The translations under genes and the position numbers were made by a program. This document shows positions 49,299 through 58,296 of a stretch of 64,000 nt of DNA, piece after piece. Below the pieces are notes generated by a model, which did not search any database, was not told where the DNA came from, and worked only from the letters and a program-made list of their open reading frames with translations. The first letter of the stretch is position 1, and every line of letters begins with the position of its first letter. Origin of the DNA: Cryomorphaceae bacterium 1068 (GTDB lineage Bacteria > Bacteroidota > Bacteroidia > Flavobacteriales_D > Cryomorphaceae); NCBI GenBank assembly GCA_027214385.1, contig JAPVXR010000019.1:1-64000 (forward strand). Reading direction: 5' to 3'.

Positions 49299-49324
49299 GC
49301 AATAGAAACAACAACCATAAAGAC

Positions 49325-49792
49325 ATGAGAACCTTAAAACTAGTACTCGCTTCATTTGCCTTCGCTTTCAGCCTTTCCATCTTTGCTCAGGATACCGAGA
49401 TGGCGATGATTACAGAATTTGAGCTTACAGAGACTTCTGCCGAAAGTATTTTGTCGAAAGAGATCTCGATGGCTAAGAGAAACAAAACAACCAAAAGTGC
49501 CCGCTTCAGAGCCAATGCCGGTTATACCAACGTGGGAGGCTACTTGAGCAAGCACCTTCAATTTCCCGATGAAGCCCGCGTTCTAGGCGTAAGCGGAGAA
49601 GTAAAACTGGCTTTCGACATTTTACCCGATGGGTCCATTGCCAATATGGAAGTATTGGAGTCTCCGCTCGATCTTTTCAGCGAAGAATTGATCTCGGTTA
49701 TGCAATCCATGCCCGATTGGAGCCCCGCCTTTCGCGATGGTCTTCCCGTTGAGTCGCGTCAGGAGATACACGTCAATTTCAGATTGCCGTAA
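49325..49792 (+). CDS. exported TonB C-terminal-domain protein
   Basis: 155 residues from the ATG at 49325 (signal LVLASFAFAFSLSIFAQ); upstream in-frame residues are rejected because the dyad-promoter lies there. The C-terminal ~85 residues resemble the TonB C-terminal domain: VGGYLSKHLQFPDEARVLGV, SGEVKLAFDILPDGSIANM, EVLESP, FSEELISVMQSMPDWSPAFR, SRQEIHVNFRLP. There is no TM helix or proline-rich spanner, so it cannot act as a classical energy transducer. Secreted stand-alone TonB-C proteins are common in Bacteroidota. Function unclear. Confidence 0.8.
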   Translation: MRTLKLVLASFAFAFSLSIFAQDTEMAMITEFELTETSAESILSKEISMAKRNKTTKSARFRANAGYTNVGGYLSKHLQFPDEARVLGVSGEVKLAFDILPDGSIANMEVLESPLDLFSEELISVMQSMPDWSPAFRDGLPVESRQEIHVNFRLP

Positions 49793-49799
49793 GTAGTTG

Positions 49800-50225
49800 A
49801 CAGAGGTCAGAGGTCAGTTTTCAGTGATCAGTGAAGAGTGAAAAGTGTTTTGGCTTCTAGCCGCTAGCTTTTACCTGATCCTCTTGGAGTATCGATTCTA
49901 ATAAAGACGAGATGCTGTCCCCCTTGTTTGTGGGCTAGTGCGCTGGCGGAGGGGGTGGCTTTGACGATTGCAATGAGGAAAAGACGGGAGAGGGAGATAT
50001 AGATGTCAGTTTTCAGATGTCAGATGTCAGATGTCAGTTTTCAGTTGGCAGTGATCAATGTTCAATTAGGAATGTGCAATGATCAATGTTGAACCGGGCG
50101 CAGCGAGCTCATCGACTAAAAGGTGATAATTGCGTTGATCAATTAAAAATTTAGAATGAAGAGCGCTGTCAGAACTTGTCCGCTTAAGGAGGATCGAGTT
50201 GCGGAAGAAGGGGGTTGAACTTCGC
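49800..50225. repeat. mosaic intergenic repeat, fullest copy
   Basis: The longest assembly of the family. In order: 'aggtcagttttcagtgatca', 'gtgaaaagtgttttggcttc', 'agccgctagctttta', 'aataaagacgagatgctgtc', 'gcgctggcggagggggtggc' with 'gacgattgcaatgagg', 'gatgtcagatgtcagatgtc', 'gcagtgatcaatgttcaatt', 'gcgcagcgagctcatcgact', 'gatcaattaaaaatttagaa' and 'agagcgctgtcagaacttgt'. No gene. Confidence 0.8.
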
Positions 50226-50231
50226 GACAGC

Positions 50232-50873
50232 TCAAACTTTCAAAATCCCTTTCTGTAGCGCTAAGTAGATCAAGTGCAGGCTGTTTTTGGCTTCGAACTT
50301 TTGGATGAGGTTTTTGCGGTGACTGTCTACGGTATGGTGAGAGATAAAGAGTGCTTCAGCGATCTCTTTGGTGCTTGCGCCTTTGTAAAGGCACTCGAGC
50401 ACTTCCTGTTCGCGCTCGGTCAAGCTGATGCTCTCTTCATCGTGCTTCCTGAGATTGAGCGCAAGGTACTTGGCCACCGATGGGCTGAAGTAATGTCCTT
50501 GGAGGTGGAGCTGACGAATGGCTGATGCAAAGTCAGAATCTTCTTCACTCTTGAGCATATAACCGTGCACCCCGTCAGAGATGCACGAGACAATCACCTC
50601 TGGCTTATTGTGCATGGTGAGCATCATGACTTTTATAGAAGGGTAATCGTCCAAGATTTTTCGGGCTACATTCAGTCCGTTTACTTCATTATCGCCGTCC
50701 AGGCTATAGTCCATGATCACTACATCGGGTTGCCTAAGGGTCAATTGCGATAGGGCAGAAGCACCTGATCGGGCGATGTCCATCACTTCGATGTCTTCTT
50801 CTCCGCTGAGGATAAATGAAAGGCCTTCGGTTACTACTTTGTGGTCGTCTACGAGGTTAACGGTTATGTTCAT
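50232..50873 (-). CDS. NarL/LuxR-family response regulator
   Basis: A 213-residue regulator. The receiver domain is complete: LVDDHKVV at the N-terminus, phospho-acceptor Asp55 in VVIMDYSLDG, T in MMLTMHN and K in YMLKSEE. The C-terminal LuxR-type HTH follows: LTEREQEVLECLYKGASTKE, IAEALFISHHTVDSHRKNLI. It overlaps the kinase gene by 4 bases (ATGA), so they form a cognate pair. It is the closest LuxR-type regulator to the palindrome at 49253, and LuxR-type proteins bind such dyads, so it is a candidate binder. Confidence 0.95.
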   Translation of the reverse strand: MNITVNLVDDHKVVTEGLSFILSGEEDIEVMDIARSGASALSQLTLRQPDVVIMDYSLDGDNEVNGLNVARKILDDYPSIKVMMLTMHNKPEVIVSCISDGVHGYMLKSEEDSDFASAIRQLHLQGHYFSPSVAKYLALNLRKHDEESISLTEREQEVLECLYKGASTKEIAEALFISHHTVDSHRKNLIQKFEAKNSLHLIYLALQKGILKV

Positions 50874-51676
50874 TTGGCTAGGGGTAGGGCTACAAGATAA
50901 GAAGTTCCTGTTTTCCCATCACTTTCCAAGCGAATTGTTCCGTTCAATTTTTCTACTCTGTTTCGAAGGTTCTTGAGGCCGATGCCTTCATATGCTGCTT
51001 TTGGGTCGAAGCCAATCCCGTTATCGCTGTAGCGGAAGATGATTTCGGCATTGATGTCTATTTCAATTTTCACCTTGGTCGCCTTGGCGTGCTTCAGCGT
51101 GTTGCTTAGCATTTCTTGGGTGAGGGCATACAGTTCTTGTTGGATGTCCTCGCTTTGTTCGTCCATTTCTCTTGAAACTGCCAGAGTTATTTTAATGCCA
51201 TTGGCCTCTTCTATGGCGGCAATAAGCTGGTGAGCAGCTACTGCATAACCAAAGGTAGCTACTGAACCCTCATAGAGGTCGTGCGAGATGCGGCGTACTT
51301 CTTTTACCGCCTGATCTAATAGTCGTTTTAGCTTGCCAAACCCCTCCTCCTGCTCTGTCTTGAGCGCTGAAATTTTCTTCTCCATATTGCTGTTGTAGAG
51401 TTTGGCAGTAAAGAGTATTCCGCCGAGTCGGTCGTGTAGCTCTTGAGATATGCGTCTTCGCTCGGAGTTCTGACCTTTCAGCAGGGCGTTTACGTTTTCC
51501 ACTTCTTTTTTCATGATGAGTTCATCGATCTGTTTTTCTCGGAGTTCGATTTCTTGTTGGGCAATGAGCTTACGCTTGCGCATCAGGAGGATGACGTCCA
51601 ACAATACCACGGCAACGAGGAATACCACGGCAGAAGCAGTAATGACGATGTAGTTGATCAAATTCGTTTCTTCCAT
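50870..51676 (-). CDS. NarX-type sensor histidine kinase
   Basis: 268 residues from the ATG at 51676 (MEETNLINYIVITASAVVFL). One N-terminal TM segment, then a coiled coil (RKLIAQQEIELREKQIDELI), a HisKA_3 box with the phospho-accepting His (ERRRISQELHDRLGGILFTA), and an HATPase domain (EMLSNTLKHAKATKVKI, YSDNGIGFDP, YEGIGLKNLRNRVEKLNG, GTSYLVALPL). No large sensor domain is present, so the membrane protein encoded just upstream may supply sensing. Its start overlaps that gene by 19 bases and its stop overlaps the regulator by 4. Confidence 0.95.
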   Translation of the reverse strand: MEETNLINYIVITASAVVFLVAVVLLDVILLMRKRKLIAQQEIELREKQIDELIMKKEVENVNALLKGQNSERRRISQELHDRLGGILFTAKLYNSNMEKKISALKTEQEEGFGKLKRLLDQAVKEVRRISHDLYEGSVATFGYAVAAHQLIAAIEEANGIKITLAVSREMDEQSEDIQQELYALTQEMLSNTLKHAKATKVKIEIDINAEIIFRYSDNGIGFDPKAAYEGIGLKNLRNRVEKLNGTIRLESDGKTGTSYLVALPLAK

Positions 51677-52293
51677 AGGATGGCGGTAATAAGGATAATG
51701 GACCAAAAAATATAGGCTACCGTATTGATACTGTAAAGCGCATTTGCATAAGCTTTGTCTATTGAACCAGCTAAAGGCAAAGCGCTCATTGCCGTAGCCA
51801 TAAGGGTGAGGTAGAAAAAGTTAGCTAATCCGAAGGCCAAAAGAATGAGGCTGACACGAGCCTTTTCGGCAATGATGGTTCGAATAAAGACATAACTCAA
51901 GATAGCTGTCATTAAACCTTCAAGTGTATTGGCTGCATATTGCAACTCAGTAGGAGGATTTTCCAGAATCGTTGAGCCAATCCGAATAAGAACGACAGAC
52001 ACCATCCCGAATAGAAATAACCATCTTATTCTCGACTTTTGGCTCACAGCTGTGAAGTACACAAACAGGCTGATGACTCTCTCTATCGGTAGCAGGAAAT
52101 TGTACGCAAGTCCAGTTTCCACTTCATATTCACTCAGAAAGAAGCAGACAATGTCGCAAATCAAATTGAGCCATATCACGATGGCAATCGGCTTTTCTAC
52201 CTTGCTGAGCTGCTCGTAATTCTTTGCGAAGAGCAGCGCGGCAATCAGGCAGAATGGTGTTCCGGCATCGGTGAAGTTTAAAGTGAAATCCAA
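51658..52293 (-). CDS. multi-TM membrane protein, likely sensor partner of the kinase
   Basis: A 211-residue protein with about six to seven transmembrane helices (IAIVIWLNLICDIVCFFL, IRWLFLFGMVSVVLIRIGS, LILLAFGLANFFYLTLMATA, YIFWSIILITAILW). There is no enzyme motif. It shares 19 bases with the kinase gene and precedes it in the operon. Because the kinase has only one TM helix and no extracytoplasmic domain, a split sensor is the simplest reading. This is inferred from operon structure only. Confidence 0.75.
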   Translation of the reverse strand: MDFTLNFTDAGTPFCLIAALLFAKNYEQLSKVEKPIAIVIWLNLICDIVCFFLSEYEVETGLAYNFLLPIERVISLFVYFTAVSQKSRIRWLFLFGMVSVVLIRIGSTILENPPTELQYAANTLEGLMTAILSYVFIRTIIAEKARVSLILLAFGLANFFYLTLMATAMSALPLAGSIDKAYANALYSINTVAYIFWSIILITAILWKKRI

Positions 52294-52304
52294 TCACTAA
52301 AGAC

Positions 52305-53054
52305 TTAAGGGCATGTGGGCGCGGGAACTGACACTGTGCCGCAGTCCGGTGGACAAAGCTGACCAATATTGAAAGCCTTGTTTCTATAACGTGCTGAATA
52401 GCCGAAGTAGTTTTCGTACGGTACATCATCGATTTCAAACATCTTTCCTTGATTTCCAAATCTTAGTAAAGGTGTATGGTCTCTGCTTTCATCTATTGTT
52501 GGGGTGTCTATCTTATCTTTTCTTGCACCATGATCGATGTATAGATATGGATCTATACTCGAAGCATATTCAGCGTCAAAAGCTCGAAGTTCTTGCGTTT
52601 TATGAAATACCATACGGGCGTGATAAGGAGAAGGTATCAAATTTAGAGCTACTCCATCTTTGGTTACTTGACAGTAGTAGTCTTTTCGTTTCTTATCAAA
52701 AAATGCGATGTCTTTTCTTTGAATACTCGTTGAAGCGTTAGAAACTTCAATGTATTCAAACCCACCCCCTGCCTTCGGAAGAGGATAAGCTGAAAATTTT
52801 CTGTTAGAATCGATCTTACCTAGGCCGATGAAATATGATAATTGTTTCGTTGTGGGATCGAACCCATAATGAAATACCAGTCCATCGTATTCATCGTCTA
52901 AATCGATCAGAGTAAGAAGTCTTCTCAGTTCGTCAGTGTATTCAATTTTTATCTGAGATTTATCCAACCCTCCTGCAGTATCGTATAGGGAATTAAAATC
53001 TGATATCGCCTTATCCCACTTTTTGAGGGGTAATCTTAACTTATGTCCATTCAT
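52305..53054 (-). CDS. hypothetical protein, 249 residues
   Basis: A soluble-looking protein without a signal peptide or TM segment. Features: a basic N-terminus (MNGHKLRLPLKKWDKAISDF), a mixed alpha/beta middle with LVFHYGFDPTTKQLSYFIGL, a segment rich in H/D/Y (YLYIDHGARKDKIDTP), and a C-terminus with PPDCGTVSVPAPTCP holding two cysteines. No family is recognised. It ends 12 bases before the membrane sensor gene and shares its strand, so it could be the first gene of the two-component operon. Confidence 0.6.
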   Translation of the reverse strand: MNGHKLRLPLKKWDKAISDFNSLYDTAGGLDKSQIKIEYTDELRRLLTLIDLDDEYDGLVFHYGFDPTTKQLSYFIGLGKIDSNRKFSAYPLPKAGGGFEYIEVSNASTSIQRKDIAFFDKKRKDYYCQVTKDGVALNLIPSPYHARMVFHKTQELRAFDAEYASSIDPYLYIDHGARKDKIDTPTIDESRDHTPLLRFGNQGKMFEIDDVPYENYFGYSARYRNKAFNIGQLCPPDCGTVSVPAPTCP

Positions 53055-53306
53055 AGTAATTGATTTAATATGTTTTGGTGTAAATCTCCCCCTAAAGAAA
53101 ACAATTTTCCTAACCGGTTCAGGCCAATTGAGCTCCCCAATTTTAGGGAGGTGTGCTCTGTGCCAACCGAAATACAGATCAGTTGAAGTTGTAAGGAGAC
53201 CGATTCTTCCAATTGATGCCTTCGGTATTTTCAGGATTGTTCACGCTCTTTTTAGCGATCCGTTTTGAAACTGTATTTTCGAACCGGATTAACCCTTCAC
53301 AGAGAG

Positions 53307-54371
53307 ATGATGTACCGATTGATCATTTTAGTATTTCTTTTTTCAGGCTTGATGCTTACCGCACAAAACAGACGAGATCTTCAAGATGACGACTGGGAGG
53401 ATATGGTGTCCTTCCCTTACGAAATCGAGGGAGAGTTCAGTAAAGTGGATGTGAGTATCAAAGAGACGGTAAACAGCGTCACTAAAACGCGCTGGCTATA
53501 CCGATACGAAGTCAATGAAAATATGGAGCCATTGCTTTTCAGGGTCTATAATGAGGATGTCGGGAACCACGTAGCCGATTATATCTACACGTATTCCCCC
53601 GGAGAGGAAGTTCGTATTGTTAAGAAACGCGAACCATTTACGTATTACGAATGGAAGTTGAGGTACAATGAGGTATACGAAGAAGTGAGTTATGTGAACA
53701 ACGAGTTGAACTACCGATGGACTTACGATAGATCCTCTCCTCAAGAAACGACCATTACAAAACTGAAGAAGAATGAAAAGCCCGTTTATACATGGTATAT
53801 CGAATCTGATGATCAAGGAAGGGTTGAACGGTCGTATCGAGTAAATGGTAAAAAAGTGACCCAATTTCTATCCCATCAATACGAAGAGGAATCAAACAAG
53901 CACAAGGTCTACTACTTTAACAAAAAGGCATTGCAGTCCCTGGAAATCGGCTTGAGTCTGGATCGCGACTCAATCATACAAATGGAACCGAAGACCATCG
54001 CATCCATGTATTACCGTCCGGTGCCCATCACATCTTATGCGTATACGGATGACGACAAAATTGCCTCTTACGCTGTCAAAACTCAGGCGGGACGTACCAT
54101 TACCCAAGATCAATACATGTATGATCGCGATGGTCTCTTGGTACAGAAGGTGTCATCAAATTATACCGGGCTGCCCATTACCGAAAAGTACTTTTACGGC
54201 GACAATGGGAAAATAGCGTCCAAGATTCGAACCATTCAAGTCGGCAATGAATCGTATGAACGCACCCATACGTACAGCTACAACTCCGAGAATAGATTGA
54301 TACGGATCGAAATCAGGTTGTCAGACTCACCTCATGATCTTTTGGAGGTGAATTTCAAATACACAGACTGA
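53307..54371 (+). CDS. secreted YD/RHS-like repeat protein (paralog C)
   Basis: About 354 residues from the ATG at 53307 or 53310; the 14 upstream in-frame residues are rejected because MYRLIILVFLFSGLMLTAQ forms the signal peptide. The mature part carries repeats such as TRWLYRYEVNENMEPLLFRV, YNEVYEEVSYVNNELNYRW, YDRDGLLVQKVSSNYTGLPI and YSYNSENRLIRIEIRL. It matches paralogs A and B in length and layout. No toxin tail. A -7-like TATTTTCG lies near 53273. Likely periplasmic or surface-located. Confidence 0.75.
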   Translation: MMYRLIILVFLFSGLMLTAQNRRDLQDDDWEDMVSFPYEIEGEFSKVDVSIKETVNSVTKTRWLYRYEVNENMEPLLFRVYNEDVGNHVADYIYTYSPGEEVRIVKKREPFTYYEWKLRYNEVYEEVSYVNNELNYRWTYDRSSPQETTITKLKKNEKPVYTWYIESDDQGRVERSYRVNGKKVTQFLSHQYEEESNKHKVYYFNKKALQSLEIGLSLDRDSIIQMEPKTIASMYYRPVPITSYAYTDDDKIASYAVKTQAGRTITQDQYMYDRDGLLVQKVSSNYTGLPITEKYFYGDNGKIASKIRTIQVGNESYERTHTYSYNSENRLIRIEIRLSDSPHDLLEVNFKYTD

Positions 54372-54410
54372 CCCTTGTTCAAGAAATCATAACCTACTAT
54401 TCTTGCAGCG

Positions 54411-54875
54411 ATGCTCAGAGCTGAGGAAATCATAGATCGAATTACCGCACGGTTCCCCGATGTATCTTTTGATATCAGGAAGGAAGAGAATTCTGTGCGT
54501 TTCAGATTTTCTACCGAATGGCAGAAGGAATACGGTTATTCAGCATGGATAAGCGTACACCGTGAAAAGCTTCACACCTCTATCGGCGCTTCTTTGATCG
54601 ATGAAGAGAATAAGTATTTTTGGTATGAGCCATTTGACTCCTACAATGCCAAAAAACGTGAGGAAGAATGGGAGGACAGCAAGTGCTTTTTGGAATCGGG
54701 TATAGCGCTTTTAACGGCGCATCCTACAAAGATCATCCAACGCAAATCGTGGATTTGGATTTCGTATGGTCTGTATTATTTCAAGGACAATACATGGAAT
54801 CATTACTACACTTCTTCAGGATCCAGATGGTTTGATCATCCGCTTACCAATGAAAAGGAAAGGGAGTGGAGATGA
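54411..54875 (+). CDS. hypothetical protein, 154 residues
   Basis: Begins MLRAEEIIDRITARFPDVSF. Soluble, no signal peptide. It contains strand-like blocks with many aromatic residues (WQKEYGYSAWISVHREKL, NKYFWYEPFDSYNAKKREEE, KSWIWISYGLYYFKDNTWNH). The composition resembles small intracellular immunity-type or SUKH-like proteins, but no motif is decisive. It lies 39 bases after paralog C and overlaps the following membrane protein gene by 4 bases (ATGA), so the three form an operon. Confidence 0.6.
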   Translation: MLRAEEIIDRITARFPDVSFDIRKEENSVRFRFSTEWQKEYGYSAWISVHREKLHTSIGASLIDEENKYFWYEPFDSYNAKKREEEWEDSKCFLESGIALLTAHPTKIIQRKSWIWISYGLYYFKDNTWNHYYTSSGSRWFDHPLTNEKEREWR

Positions 54876-55114
54876 GCAAGCATCGAAATAAGATAAAGTC
54901 CAAACGCGGTGGTTTAGCCTACATTTTTCTAGCGGTGGCCGTTGCCTTTGCCATTAGAGGCGGTTACATGCTAAAGCATCACCTCGTTTTTGTCGGAGAG
55001 CACTGGAAGTACAAGCAGCCGGTAGCTTCAACACCGTGGACTGCTTTTTTATACGCTGCGTTTTTTTTCGTCTTGTTTTATTTCACCTTTAAGCGAAAGA
55101 AGGAAGAGGAGTGA
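54872..55114 (+). CDS. small two-TM membrane protein
   Basis: 80 residues from the ATG at 54872, which overlaps the previous stop (ATGA); a GTG six bases earlier is possible. A basic N-terminus (MSKHRNKIKSKRGG) is followed by two TM helices: LAYIFLAVAVAFAIRGGYML and TAFLYAAFFFVLFYFTF, then a charged KRKKEEE tail. Positive residues at both ends predict both termini in the cytoplasm. No family recognised. Translationally coupled to the 154-residue protein. Confidence 0.65.
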   Translation: MSKHRNKIKSKRGGLAYIFLAVAVAFAIRGGYMLKHHLVFVGEHWKYKQPVASTPWTAFLYAAFFFVLFYFTFKRKKEEE

Positions 55115-55318
55115 TTTGAGCAATTATTGAAGCTTTCATCTTTCCGTTCCGGCATCCTAACATAAGGTCAGGTCCTGCCCAATATGATGAGATCAAATTC
55201 TTATAGGCATATAGAAACTTTAACAAAACGTTCACAGCGTATTTTTCTGTGTCTGCTTTTTATTGTCAATCTTGCTGATGTAAAGCCTGAAACAGTTTTA
55301 ACTAATCTACCGATTGCT

Positions 55319-57394
55319 ATGAATTCTAAATCAAACTATCACACAAAGATTTATTTATTGGTGCTATTGATCACCCTTACTTTCTCCGCTTCAGCTCAAC
55401 TGGAATGGGATAGACTAATGCCACAACCCACGGAGAATTGGATTCAAGATATCGTATTTATCAACCCTTCTCAAGGGGTGATGTGTACGTTTTATCAAAC
55501 GTTCTCCACCTCAAATGGAGGCGAAACTTGGGAAGGCGTCGAGTTAGGCGGTTCATCCGTTTTAGAGGTGCACGAGCAAACCATCGCAGCTTTGGGAGGT
55601 GGTCGATTGTTTATGTCTTATGACGGAGGCATCGATTGGGAATTGAAATTTGACGGTGTACCGAATGGTGTTGCTTTGAACGATGTTTCTTTTTCATCAA
55701 GCTCTGAAATTACCTTATTGGGGCGTGATAGCAATTCGATCAAAAGACTTTACAGATCAAATGATTCAGGTCAGACCTGGGATACTTTAAATGTTGCCAT
55801 GCCTTCTAATGCACGCTTCTTAAATGTTATAAGCGGCGACACCTTCTTCTTTGTCTGGGGAGGCGCAGTTTATAAAACGGAGAACGGAGGGAATACCCTC
55901 AACTTGTCTTATGAGAGTCCGAATTCAAATGCGGATATCACCGAGCTCCAGATTCTTAACGATTCGACCCTTTATGGGATCGATGACGCAGGGAGTTTTT
56001 TCAAAACCGGGGATAGCGGCGAAACGTGGGAAACGGTAGACATAGTTGAATCTTGGATGCCGGCGAATTTCAACGATATGCATTTTTCGGATTCCATGAA
56101 TGGATATACAACATCGTATAATCATTTGATTTACCGCACCGGTGATGGAGGCGAAACATGGACGGAGCTTTCCGATTTTGATTTTTTTAATTTTCCCTAC
56201 ATTTTCTCAATCTACAGCTTATCTCAGGAGACACTTTATTGCGGAGGAGAAGGTGGCGTGATCTTTACGACTACCGATGGGTTGGAGTCTGTAAACGCCA
56301 ATGCCGTGCCCTTGGATGACGCTAGAGCAATTGATCTGGCAGATGAGAATATTGCCTTTGTCAAAGGGAGTGAAATGTTTTACCGCCTTGACTTAGAAAC
56401 AGGAGAATACTTGGAAGTTCAACCTTATTGGGATGAGTCGGATACCAAAAACGCTTTCGTCTTTTTTGATGATGAAACGGGTTTTGGTCTCGATCAGGAA
56501 GGACAGTTGAGAAAAACCACCGACGGGGCTATGACTTGGTCGGAAATTGACTTAGTCCAATCACCCTCCGGTCAGTTTACCGATTTTGAATTTGTAGATG
56601 AAAATAACGGAATCCTTCTTGAAGGAACGACAACCCTTTGGAAGACGAACAATAGTGGCTCGAATTGGGAAGAGATATTCGAAGGAGATGTACAAGTGTT
56701 CGATGCCGTCTCGGAAACTTTATTCTTTTTGATCAATCGAGATGAGGATGGTCAGATGAGTTTATTGAGAAGCACAGACGGGGGAGAGAACTGGACGGAA
56801 TTAGCTGACTTTTTTGCTTTCTTCTATTTTGAATTGCACTTCCTGAATGAGTCCACCGGTTTCGTGAGCTCGAATTTCGGTACCAGTCGAACAGATGATG
56901 CAGGCGAAACTTGGGAGCTCGACAATTCAGGCGTTAGCCATTTTCAATTTGTGAATGATGAAATTGGCATTGGTCTGCAATCTCAAGAGGTGTATTTCAC
57001 AAATGATGGAGGCATGACTTGGAGCCCTACGGGACCAAACAGTGGATTTGTTGCTGATTATTCCATCGCAGGTGATCGCATTGTCGCTTTGAATCGATTG
57101 CATGCCATTCATACTGCTCCGATTAATACGCTTTCTACTGAAGAAATAGCCGGTTCAAGTCAGCCTTTACTGATTTACCCAAACCCTGCCTCCGACGATC
57201 TTACCGTAGTGTTTCCCGATGGGCAATGGTCTCAATACGAAGTGGTCGATATCACTGGAAAAGTGCTTTTGAGCAAGAAGGTTCAGAACCAAGGCATTTT
57301 GCGCGTAGACCTTCGAGATTTCTCTTCAGGTATTTATATCATTCGCATCATAGGAGATGAAGCATCCGTACAGGCCAAAATGATCAAGAAGTAG
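55319..57394 (+). CDS. YCF48-like BNR-repeat T9SS-sorted protein
   Basis: 691 residues from the ATG at 55319, which starts a signal peptide (IYLLVLLITLTFSASAQ); a 45-residue upstream extension is rejected, though it also contains a hydrophobic stretch. The mature part has at least ten BNR/YCF48-type repeats (SNGGETWEGVE, RSNDSGQTWDTLN, KTGDSGETWETVD, RTGDGGETWTELS, STDGGENWTELA), a beta-propeller seen in photosystem assembly factors and in surface proteins. A type A T9SS tail follows: LIYPNPASDDLTVVFPDGQW, YEVVDITGKVLLSKK, FSSGIYIIRI. Surface-located; binding partner unknown. Confidence 0.9.
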   Translation: MNSKSNYHTKIYLLVLLITLTFSASAQLEWDRLMPQPTENWIQDIVFINPSQGVMCTFYQTFSTSNGGETWEGVELGGSSVLEVHEQTIAALGGGRLFMSYDGGIDWELKFDGVPNGVALNDVSFSSSSEITLLGRDSNSIKRLYRSNDSGQTWDTLNVAMPSNARFLNVISGDTFFFVWGGAVYKTENGGNTLNLSYESPNSNADITELQILNDSTLYGIDDAGSFFKTGDSGETWETVDIVESWMPANFNDMHFSDSMNGYTTSYNHLIYRTGDGGETWTELSDFDFFNFPYIFSIYSLSQETLYCGGEGGVIFTTTDGLESVNANAVPLDDARAIDLADENIAFVKGSEMFYRLDLETGEYLEVQPYWDESDTKNAFVFFDDETGFGLDQEGQLRKTTDGAMTWSEIDLVQSPSGQFTDFEFVDENNGILLEGTTTLWKTNNSGSNWEEIFEGDVQVFDAVSETLFFLINRDEDGQMSLLRSTDGGENWTELADFFAFFYFELHFLNESTGFVSSNFGTSRTDDAGETWELDNSGVSHFQFVNDEIGIGLQSQEVYFTNDGGMTWSPTGPNSGFVADYSIAGDRIVALNRLHAIHTAPINTLSTEEIAGSSQPLLIYPNPASDDLTVVFPDGQWSQYEVVDITGKVLLSKKVQNQGILRVDLRDFSSGIYIIRIIGDEASVQAKMIKK

Positions 57395-57463
57395 AGATCG
57401 TTCAAGTCACTTCTGAGTTCTTTTGGGATAAATCGAAATGTATTTTCTTTCTATTTTAGATCC

Positions 57464-58057
57464 ATGAAATTGAAATACTTCTTGGTTCCACTATTGGCGA
57501 GTCTAATTATCTCCTGTTCGAAAGAGGATGATCCCGATGACCAAGCTGATGGAAAGCTTTGGTTTAGGGGTTACTCACAATCAGAAAAGCTTTTTTATGT
57601 CGGCGGCGAACAACGCGATGCTTCAAGTCTGGATTTGTCAACGCTCTTCAATGAAACCCGTCGTTCGTGGATTTCTACTTCACGTTACGTAGGAGATCAC
57701 TATTTCTTTGATGATGATACGCTGGAAATTCGTTTTGACAATCCACCTTTTAATCGATATGGCTATTATTTCAGCAATGATTCATTGTTTGGACTGATCA
57801 ACGATAGCTTTATTGGAGGCGACCCATTTCCTCGGTATTTGGCTTCGGGTAGTAAAAATGAGTTAAAGACAAAGCATTGCCTCACCTACATCCGCACTTA
57901 TCGCGACGATGGCACCTCACGCAAGGGTTCGTCATTTAATGTTACCGATCATGAGACGGTAGAAAGTGTTATTGGCAATTCAGAATTTATGGGGATCAAC
58001 CAAATGGGTCCGAACGATACGCTGCTTTTGATCAATCAGACCAAGATTTACAATTAG
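57464..58057 (+). CDS. lipoprotein, unknown function
   Basis: A 197-residue lipoprotein: MKLKYFLVPLLASLIISC then SKEDDPDDQ, a clear lipobox with acidic +2 region. The mature part is beta-rich and aromatic: GKLWFRGYSQSEKLFYVGGE, HYFFDDDTLEIRFDNPPFNR, YYFSNDSLFGLINDSFIG. No family is recognised. It lies 69 bases after the YCF48-like gene, same strand, and may share its transcript. Confidence 0.65.
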   Translation: MKLKYFLVPLLASLIISCSKEDDPDDQADGKLWFRGYSQSEKLFYVGGEQRDASSLDLSTLFNETRRSWISTSRYVGDHYFFDDDTLEIRFDNPPFNRYGYYFSNDSLFGLINDSFIGGDPFPRYLASGSKNELKTKHCLTYIRTYRDDGTSRKGSSFNVTDHETVESVIGNSEFMGINQMGPNDTLLLINQTKIYN

Positions 58058-58138
58058 GTCGGTTTTGTATTACGCGTAACCCAAATCACTAAAACTGTCT
58101 GTGGGTTTGACTCTCTTTGTAACGAAAAAGAGTCTATT

Positions 58139-58246
58139 ATGAGCCTTACCGTCCAAATCTTATTGGGAGTCATCATACTTCATTTCATCGTAGGCTTTGG
58201 TTACTTGATTTACAAGTTGTCGCCTAAGAAGAAGGATAAGGAGTAG
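58139..58246 (+). CDS. 35-residue single-TM small protein
   Basis: A short ORF, ATG at 58139 to TAG at 58246: MSLTVQILLGVIILHFIVGF, then GYLIYKLSPKKKDKE. One TM helix (about residues 6-26) with a lysine-rich cytoplasmic tail. Its orderly positive-inside design supports translation, although it is short. No known small-protein family is recalled. Neighbouring genes on both sides encode envelope proteins. Confidence 0.45.
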   Translation: MSLTVQILLGVIILHFIVGFGYLIYKLSPKKKDKE

Positions 58247-58296
58247 GAGCTATCTATTCCGTGTGATGCTCATCCTAAATCGACAAACGCTTTACT

